From Coriobacteriia bacterium (GTDB lineage: Bacteria; Actinomycetota; Coriobacteriia; Anaerosomatales; Anaerosomataceae), in contig JAFGUS010000166.1 in the NCBI GenBank assembly GCA_016938395.1, forward strand, positions 1 to 10,661: a stretch of DNA of 10,661 bases. The letters are read 5' to 3'. Below are positions 8,612 to 10,661 of this stretch, in pieces. Numbering within the stretch: position 1 is the first letter of the stretch; each line of letters begins with the position of its first letter. The notes beneath the pieces were generated by a model that saw only the letters and a list, made by a program, of their open reading frames with translations, did no database searches and had not been told where the DNA came from. A program made the position numbers and the translations under genes.

Positions 8612-9013
8612 ATGAAAGGTTCGAAGTGGATCATATGGGCGGCCGTCGCGGTCGTCGGTGTGGTTATCGTCGTTCTGCTGTCGTCCGGAGGTCAGCCGAC
8701 CGTGGCCGACGCTGGTGACGCCGGGGCTACGAACGGTCTGCCGGTGTTGTACGAGTTCTACACCGATTGGTGACCCAGCTGCCAGGATGTGGCGCCTGTG
8801 GTCGACAGGCTCAAGACAGAGTACGAGGGCATCGTGGAGTTCCGGCTCATCAACGTGGAGGCGGATCCTCAGGGCCCTGCGCTGATGGCGCAGTACAACG
8901 CCCAGTACGTGCCGACGTTCGTGTTCCTCAACAGCGACGGTAGCCAGAGCACGATCATCGTGGGCGCGCAGGCCGAGGACGTTCTGCGCTCCGCACTCGA
9001 CGAGCTCAAGTAG
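8612..9013 (+). CDS. Membrane-anchored thioredoxin-like selenoprotein (UxxC active site, Sec encoded by TGA at 8771-8773)
   Basis: Read through the in-frame TGA, this encodes 133 residues. Residues 6-24 form one hydrophobic helix after a short basic start (MKGSK), so the thioredoxin domain probably faces outside the membrane. The domain runs from about 44 to 132: LPVLYEFYTDW leads into Sec54-Pro-Ser-Cys57, exactly where thioredoxins carry WCxxC, and YVPTF supplies the cis-proline (P101). Conservation continues unchanged on both sides of the TGA in one frame, and a SECIS-like hairpin follows it. The start is fixed by GGAGGTG at 8603-8609 just ahead of the ATG; longer upstream frames have no such site. 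Likely role: reduction of disulfides or per-selenosulfide-type bonds in envelope proteins, with Sec as the attacking residue. It is monocistronic as far as seen and sits behind a CsoR-type operator. The alternative is a Cys-to-stop pseudogene (TGC/TGT to TGA), which I consider less likely. Production requires selA, selB, selC and selD elsewhere in the genome. Confidence 0.85.
8794..8810 (+). promoter_or_regulatory. Bacterial SECIS element (bSECIS) hairpin
   Basis: GCCTGT (8794-8799) pairs perfectly with ACAGGC (8805-8810) around the 5-nt loop GGTCG (8800-8804). There are 26 nt between the TGA and the loop. Bacterial SECIS elements lie inside the coding sequence just downstream of the UGA. They need a short stem and a G in the first two loop positions, and they dock SelB. 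The GGUC at the loop start matches the loop of E. coli fdhF. Unlike fdhF, no bulged U is visible in this stem. The element lies within the codons for residues 61-67 (APVVDRL), so it must satisfy both structure and protein. Confidence 0.75.
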
Positions 9014-9042
9014 GGCCGGCGCGCTGGAGCGCGTGTAGGATG

Positions 9043-9151
9043 CCGCCGGTTCGGGGTAGGTACTGAAGTGCGGACGCCGAGGGCGTCCGCACGGCTCGCG
9101 AAGGCGAGGTGACGCTATAGCGTGGGAGCGTCCAGTACCACACCGGGGCGG
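9043..9151 (+). other. Candidate structured RNA: closed four-way junction downstream of the selenoprotein gene
   Basis: Nested perfect complementarities enclose about 109 nt. CCG/CGG (9043-9045 with 9149-9151) and CCGGT/ACCGG (9046-9050 with 9142-9146) form the base. GGTACTG/CAGTACC (9059-9065 with 9133-9139) forms a 7-bp stem. Inside it are three hairpins in a row: an 11-bp stem with loop GAG (9068-9092), a 5-bp stem with loop GAAG (9095-9108), and GACGCT/AGCGTC (9111-9116 with 9127-9132). The strand is nominal, because inverted repeats fold on both. It matches no RNA family I recognise; it is not a tRNA, SRP RNA, tmRNA or RNase P core. It begins 30 nt after the selenoprotein stop, so it may be a 3' UTR structure. 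A neighbouring small hairpin (CGCGC/GCGCG, 9020-9033) sits between, and CCGGC at 9016-9020 could compete for part of the base stem. Confidence 0.4.
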
Positions 9152-9194
9152 TAGATGAAGGGTCCCGCAGGACACGTGCGTGAGTCAGGATCGG

Positions 9195-9251
9195 TTCGTG
9201 CAATGTCCGTTGTTCGTGTGAACGTGGGTTGTTCGTGCAGTCCACTTCGTA
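9195..9251. repeat. TTCGTG direct-repeat cluster
   Basis: TTCGTG occurs at 9195, 9213 and 9232, with a related TTCGTA at 9246. The first three are spaced 18 and 19 bp apart. The 10-mer GTTGTTCGTG is repeated exactly at 9209-9218 and 9228-9237. The spacing is close to two helical turns, as in arrays of protein-binding sites. No neighbouring gene clearly uses it; the tRNA starts about 300 bp downstream. Function unknown. Confidence 0.45.
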
Positions 9252-9376
9252 CGTGTGACGTCACGTGACAGCGGGATACCGGGCATAAGCCTCTGGAAAC
9301 TGCAGGGGTGAGGCCGAGAGGGAGTCGACTCGATCGGCCAAGAGCTCCTCAGGATGGCCCTTTGGAGGGGCGCCTC

Positions 9377-9396
9377 GGGCGGTGCGAAGACCGCCC
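9377..9396. repeat. Stem-loop, 7-bp perfect arms
   Basis: GGGCGGT (9377-9383) and ACCGCCC (9390-9396) pair around the loop GCGAAG. No T-run follows on either side, so it is not a standard intrinsic terminator. Confidence 0.5.
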
Positions 9397-9414
9397 CGGT
9401 GATTCAAAGACAGG

Positions 9415-9443
9415 CGGGCGGGTGCCGTTCGGGCGCCCGCCCG
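9415..9443. repeat. Strong stem-loop ahead of the tRNA region
   Basis: CGGGCGGG (9415-9422) pairs with CCCGCCCG (9436-9443). The stem continues inward with TGCC/GGCG (one G-T wobble), giving 12 bp around the loop GTTCG. It is followed by ATCAATG rather than a T-run. It could stop or protect a transcript coming from the selenoprotein side, but the terminator assignment is not secure. Confidence 0.5.
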
Positions 9444-9504
9444 ATCAATGCCGAGCCAGGCGTACGTGACCGCAAGCAGGTCGCCCACGCCGACTGCTGA
9501 CGGG

Positions 9505-9513
9505 TGCTATACT
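9505..9513 (+). promoter_or_regulatory. Extended -10 promoter of tRNA-Ala
   Basis: TGC-TATACT is an extended -10 (TGn plus a 5/6 match to TATAAT), located 31 bp before the mature tRNA 5' end. I see no good -35 at 16-18 bp, which is tolerated when the TG extension is present. A start near 9520 would leave a 5' leader of about 25 nt for RNase P to remove. Confidence 0.6.
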
Positions 9514-9544
9514 CTCCGTCGCGGGACGCCTGGCGGCCCGTTAT

Positions 9545-9619
9545 GGGCGAGTGGCGCAACGGGAGCGCACCTGCTTTGCACGCAGGGGGTTGTCGGTTCG
9601 AATCCGATCTCGTCCACCA
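9545..9619 (+). tRNA. tRNA-Ala (anticodon TGC), CCA encoded
   Basis: A full cloverleaf is visible. The acceptor stem GGGCGAG (9545-9551) pairs with CTCGTCC (9609-9615) and contains the G3-U70 wobble (9547 with 9613) that is the alanine identity mark. The D-stem GCGC/GCGC is at 9554-9557 and 9565-9568. The anticodon stem CCTGC/GCAGG encloses TTTGCAC, with anticodon TGC at 9577-9579. The variable loop is short. The T-arm is GTCGG-TTCGAAT-CCGAT (9592-9608). Discriminator A9616 precedes an encoded CCA (9617-9619). It decodes GCA/GCG-type alanine codons. Confidence 0.97.
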
Positions 9620-9627
9620 ACAGCATC

Positions 9628-9670
9628 GCAGGTCGGAGGGCGCCTCAGCCCCCGACCTGCTTCGTTTCTG
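9628..9670 (+). terminator. Intrinsic terminator of tRNA-Ala
   Basis: GCAGGTCGG (9628-9636) pairs perfectly with CCGACCTGC (9652-9660). After a bulged A, the stem is extended by GGGC/GCCC (9638-9641 with 9648-9651) around the loop GCCTCA. The T-rich run TTCGTTTCT follows directly. It lies 9 nt after the tRNA CCA, so the tRNA is a single-gene unit. Confidence 0.8.
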
Positions 9671-9736
9671 CGCCGCAACCACCGGCGGCGGGTCCGTTGA
9701 GGGTCCGCCTGTCGTGCGCGCCTGAGCCCACCTCTG

Positions 9737-9776
9737 GCACTCGTCGAGTGCTCGGTCGGAGACAGGGTGATATACA
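9737..9776 (+). promoter_or_regulatory. Orphan extended -10 with upstream palindrome
   Basis: TGA-TATACA (9768-9776) is a good extended -10 reading rightward. The palindrome GCACTCG-T-CGAGTGC (9737-9751) sits just upstream, around the -35 position. No plus-strand coding gene follows. Two hairpins begin about 11 nt after the -10, and the toxin-antitoxin genes beyond them are on the opposite strand. It could drive a short RNA or be chance. Confidence 0.25.
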
Positions 9777-9786
9777 GACCGCACAA

Positions 9787-9814
9787 CGGGCGTAACCCGC
9801 AACGCCTACGCCCG
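9787..9814. repeat. Stem-loop, 8-bp perfect arms
   Basis: CGGGCGTA (9787-9794) and TACGCCCG (9807-9814) pair across a 12-nt loop. It lies between the orphan -10 and the end of the antitoxin gene. No T-run is visible. Confidence 0.5.
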
Positions 9815-9821
9815 GTCCCTG

Positions 9822-9851
9822 CCCGACTGCACCTCACACGGTGTTGTCGGG
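9822..9851. terminator. Possible terminator hairpin after the toxin-antitoxin operon
   Basis: CCCGAC (9822-9827) pairs with GTCGGG (9846-9851). CACC/GGTG (9830-9833 with 9840-9843) continues the stem after a T-T mismatch and a G-T pair, around the loop TCACAC. It lies 21 bp beyond the antitoxin stop. Neither side has a convincing T-run, so termination by this hairpin is a guess from position. Confidence 0.35.
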
Positions 9852-9872
9852 TTGACGCCCTGGTTAGACCGA

Positions 9873-10163
9873 TCAAGCGGAGATGTGCAGCTTGAGCCCG
9901 AGCGAGCGCACGACCTTCTGGACCGTGCCGAACTCAGGGTTGCCGTCAGTCGAGAGCGCTTTGTAGAGACTCTCGCGACCGAGGCCCGTCTCGCGCGCGA
10001 TCTCAGTCATCCCCTTTGCGCGGGCGACGTCGCCGAGTGCTGCGGCGAGCAGCGCCGGGTCATCCTCCTCAAGAGCGGCGTCGAGGTAGGCCGCGACATC
10101 CTCGTCGCTTTCGAGGTAGCGTGCAGGATCCCAGGGGCGGGTCTTCGTCTTGTTGGTGGGCAT
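9873..10163 (-). CDS. HTH antitoxin of a toxin-first type II toxin-antitoxin module
   Basis: This 96-residue protein is of the addiction-module antidote type (HigA-like Xre helix-turn-helix). An acidic N-terminal half has the family-typical pattern around 16-50 (YLESDEDVAAYLDAALEEDD, then ALLAAALGDVARAKG). The helix-turn-helix follows at about 51-70 (GMTEIARETGLGRESLYKAL), then the diagnostic GNPEFGTV and a C-terminal LGLKL helix. Family role: it binds and neutralises the partner toxin and represses the shared operon. The ATG at 10163 is preceded by GGAGG (10170-10174) at 6 nt spacing. That site starts immediately after the toxin TAA, so the two genes are 11 nt apart and surely cotranscribed. 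The N-terminal dozen residues (TNKTKTRPW) are basic. The fold assignment is firm; the name HigA is only by resemblance. Confidence 0.9.
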   Translation of the reverse strand: MPTNKTKTRPWDPARYLESDEDVAAYLDAALEEDDPALLAAALGDVARAKGMTEIARETGLGRESLYKALSTDGNPEFGTVQKVVRSLGLKLHISA

Positions 10164-10174
10164 AGGAGACCTCC

Positions 10175-10465
10175 TTACAGGTCCCGAGCGAGTTGCTTCG
10201 CCCGCTCGATGTCGCGCTTCTGGCTCGACTTGTCGCCGCCCGCAAGCAGCACGATCAGCGTCTCACCCTGCTGCTTGATGTAGACGCGATAGCCGGGTCC
10301 GTACGTGATCCGCAGTTCCGACACGCCGTCGCCGACCGGCTTGACGTCGCCGAGGTTGCCGAGTGAGAGCCTACGGATCCGGGCGATGATGCGGAACCGT
10401 GCCTCACGATCGCGCAGGCGCTCGAACCACGACTCGTACTCGTCTGTCTGACGGATCTCGATCAT
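10175..10465 (-). CDS. RelE/HigB-like toxin of a type II toxin-antitoxin module
   Basis: This 96-residue small basic protein is of the addiction-module killer/Gp49-like branch of the RelE/ParE fold. Matching signatures: an N-terminal strand and helix (MIEIRQTDEYESWFERLRD), GDVKPVGDGVSELRITYGPGYRVYIKQQG around 39-67, and the closing LLAGGDKSSQKRDIERAKQLA around 73-93. Relatives are ribosome-dependent mRNA endonucleases; here R52, R60 and the GGDK region are the conserved basic positions visible. The frame stays open upstream for another 52 codons. I chose the ATG at 10465 because family homology starts there and an inverted-repeat operator lies 7 bp ahead. No Shine-Dalgarno precedes it, which suggests a leaderless or very short-leader mRNA. 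The toxin is first in the operon, antitoxin second, the HigBA order. Confidence 0.9.
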   Translation of the reverse strand: MIEIRQTDEYESWFERLRDREARFRIIARIRRLSLGNLGDVKPVGDGVSELRITYGPGYRVYIKQQGETLIVLLAGGDKSSQKRDIERAKQLARDL

Positions 10466-10472
10466 GCACGGA

Positions 10473-10492
10473 GAGTATCCCACCGGATACTC
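10473..10492. promoter_or_regulatory. Inverted-repeat operator of the toxin-antitoxin operon
   Basis: GAGTATCC (10473-10480) and GGATACTC (10485-10492) are perfect 8-bp arms around CACC. The site lies 7 bp upstream of the toxin start and overlaps the candidate -10, as expected for autorepression by an HTH antitoxin dimer. A lone GGATACT (10645-10651) near the window end resembles one arm. Confidence 0.7.
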
Positions 10493-10500
10493 ACATGCAA
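10474..10500 (-). promoter_or_regulatory. Candidate promoter of the toxin-antitoxin operon
   Basis: On the minus strand, TTGCAT (10500-10495) and GATACT (10479-10474) are separated by 15 bp. The boxes are fair but the spacing is slightly short. A start 7-9 nt after the -10 falls on or next to the toxin ATG, consistent with the missing ribosome site. Confidence 0.4.
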
Positions 10501-10571
10501 GCGGTGCAAAACGGCATGCGTTCCGAGGATTCGGTCTAATGGGAGTTATGCAGACAGGTATGTGCCGCGGA

Positions 10572-10622
10572 TATGGGGTGTGCTGCTGGGGTTTCCGTTG
10601 TTTGGCGGAACCGTGTCCCATA
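10572..10622. repeat. Nested inverted repeat at the window end
   Basis: TATGGG (10572-10577) pairs with CCCATA (10617-10622). Inside, GGTTTCCG (10590-10597) pairs with CGGAACC (10606-10612) with one bulged T. No gene is recognisable between the toxin operator and the window end. This structure could end a transcript entering from the right edge. Confidence 0.35.
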
Positions 10623-10661
10623 CACTCAGGGTGTCTATGAGACTGGATACTTGTTGTTAGA

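Larger units (their letters stand above)
9152..9504. other. Gene-less stretch with scattered hairpins
   Basis: I see no supportable protein or recognised RNA gene here. It holds a small GTCC/GGAC hairpin (9162-9173), the TTCGTG repeats, the palindrome GTGACGTCAC (9255-9264), the palindrome GAGTCGACTC (9322-9331) flanked by GGCCGA/TCGGCC arms (9312-9317 with 9334-9339), and two strong stem-loops at 9377-9396 and 9415-9443. The hairpin density is high even for GC-rich DNA, so an unrecognised noncoding RNA is possible. Confidence 0.4.

Noticed and set aside
8303..8773. A longer upstream start for the thioredoxin frame, at 8303
   Set aside because: It would overlap the glucan synthase start and run through the promoter, the operator and the Shine-Dalgarno site. 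The ATG at 8612 has a strong ribosome site and begins a proper membrane anchor.
8612..8773. Thioredoxin pseudogene truncated by a nonsense mutation
   Set aside because: The TGA falls exactly on the catalytic Cys position, the rest of the frame is intact, and a SECIS-type hairpin follows. A random nonsense mutation would rarely meet all three conditions. It remains the main alternative.
8781..8793. A second hairpin GCCA-GGATG-TGGC closer to the TGA, also with GG at the loop start
   Set aside because: Only 10 nt separate the TGA from this loop's first nucleotide at best count, below the usual bacterial SECIS spacing, and the stem has 4 bp. The 8794-8810 hairpin is stronger and better placed, and the two could not easily serve together.
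9059..9139. A second tRNA or tRNA-like gene, because of a 7-bp closing stem with three arms
   Set aside because: No T-loop TTCGA motif, no anticodon-arm geometry and no CCA are present, and the first arm is 11 bp with a 3-nt loop.
9737..9751. CIRCE/HrcA heat-shock operator resembling GCACTC...GAGTGC
   Set aside because: CIRCE has 9-bp arms separated by 9 bp and precedes chaperone genes. Here the centre is only 1-3 bp and no chaperone gene is nearby.
9545..10465. An integrated element using the tRNA-Ala as attachment site and carrying the toxin-antitoxin genes
   Set aside because: No integrase gene and no duplicated tRNA 3' end were seen in the window.
10175..10621. A longer toxin frame starting at 10621
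   Set aside because: The extra 52 residues are low in complexity and lie across the operator and promoter. Family homology begins at the ATG at 10465.

Overview
The window is about 10.7 kb of very GC-rich bacterial DNA. It appears to be chromosomal: a housekeeping tRNA and a biosynthetic giant gene are present, and no integrase, transposase or replication gene is seen. Base composition, Shine-Dalgarno sites, a CCA-encoding tRNA and a UGA-recoded selenoprotein suggest a high-GC, probably anaerobic or facultative bacterium. An actinobacterial lineage such as Coriobacteriia/Anaerosomatales is my guess, and nothing in the sequence proves it.

Layout. (1) Positions 1-8447, minus strand: one continuous reading frame that runs off the left edge. 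It encodes nearly all of a cyclic beta-1,2-glucan synthase (NdvB/ChvB/Cgs type): GT84 glucosyltransferase with a DTD motif, membrane helices, the glucoamylase-like cyclisation domain, and a C-terminal GH94 phosphorylase domain. (2) Positions 8448-8611: a divergent intergenic region with a perfect ATACCCC-TT-GGGGTAT palindrome of the kind bound by CsoR/CstR/RcnR-family repressors, placed over a candidate promoter of the next gene. (3) Positions 8612-9013, plus strand: a membrane-anchored thioredoxin-like protein whose first active-site cysteine codon is an in-frame TGA (W-U-P-S-C). A 6-bp hairpin with a GGUCG loop follows 20 nt after the TGA and fits a bacterial SECIS element. The gene is therefore best read as a selenoprotein, not as a broken gene. 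(4) Positions 9014-9544: no protein gene seen, but dense secondary-structure potential, including a candidate four-way-junction RNA at 9043-9151 and a TTCGTG repeat cluster. (5) Positions 9545-9619: tRNA-Ala(TGC) with a promoter and an intrinsic terminator. (6) Positions 9620-9872: intergenic, with a palindrome, an orphan extended -10 and two hairpins. (7) Positions 9873-10465, minus strand: a toxin-first type II toxin-antitoxin operon (RelE/HigB-like toxin, HTH antitoxin) with a perfect inverted-repeat operator at the toxin start.

The most notable locus is the selenoprotein thioredoxin under a CsoR-family-type operator. Together they suggest an exported redox protein induced by copper or by persulfide/sulfide-type stress. 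The glucan synthase is divergent and probably functionally unrelated, and the toxin-antitoxin module is a separate unit.
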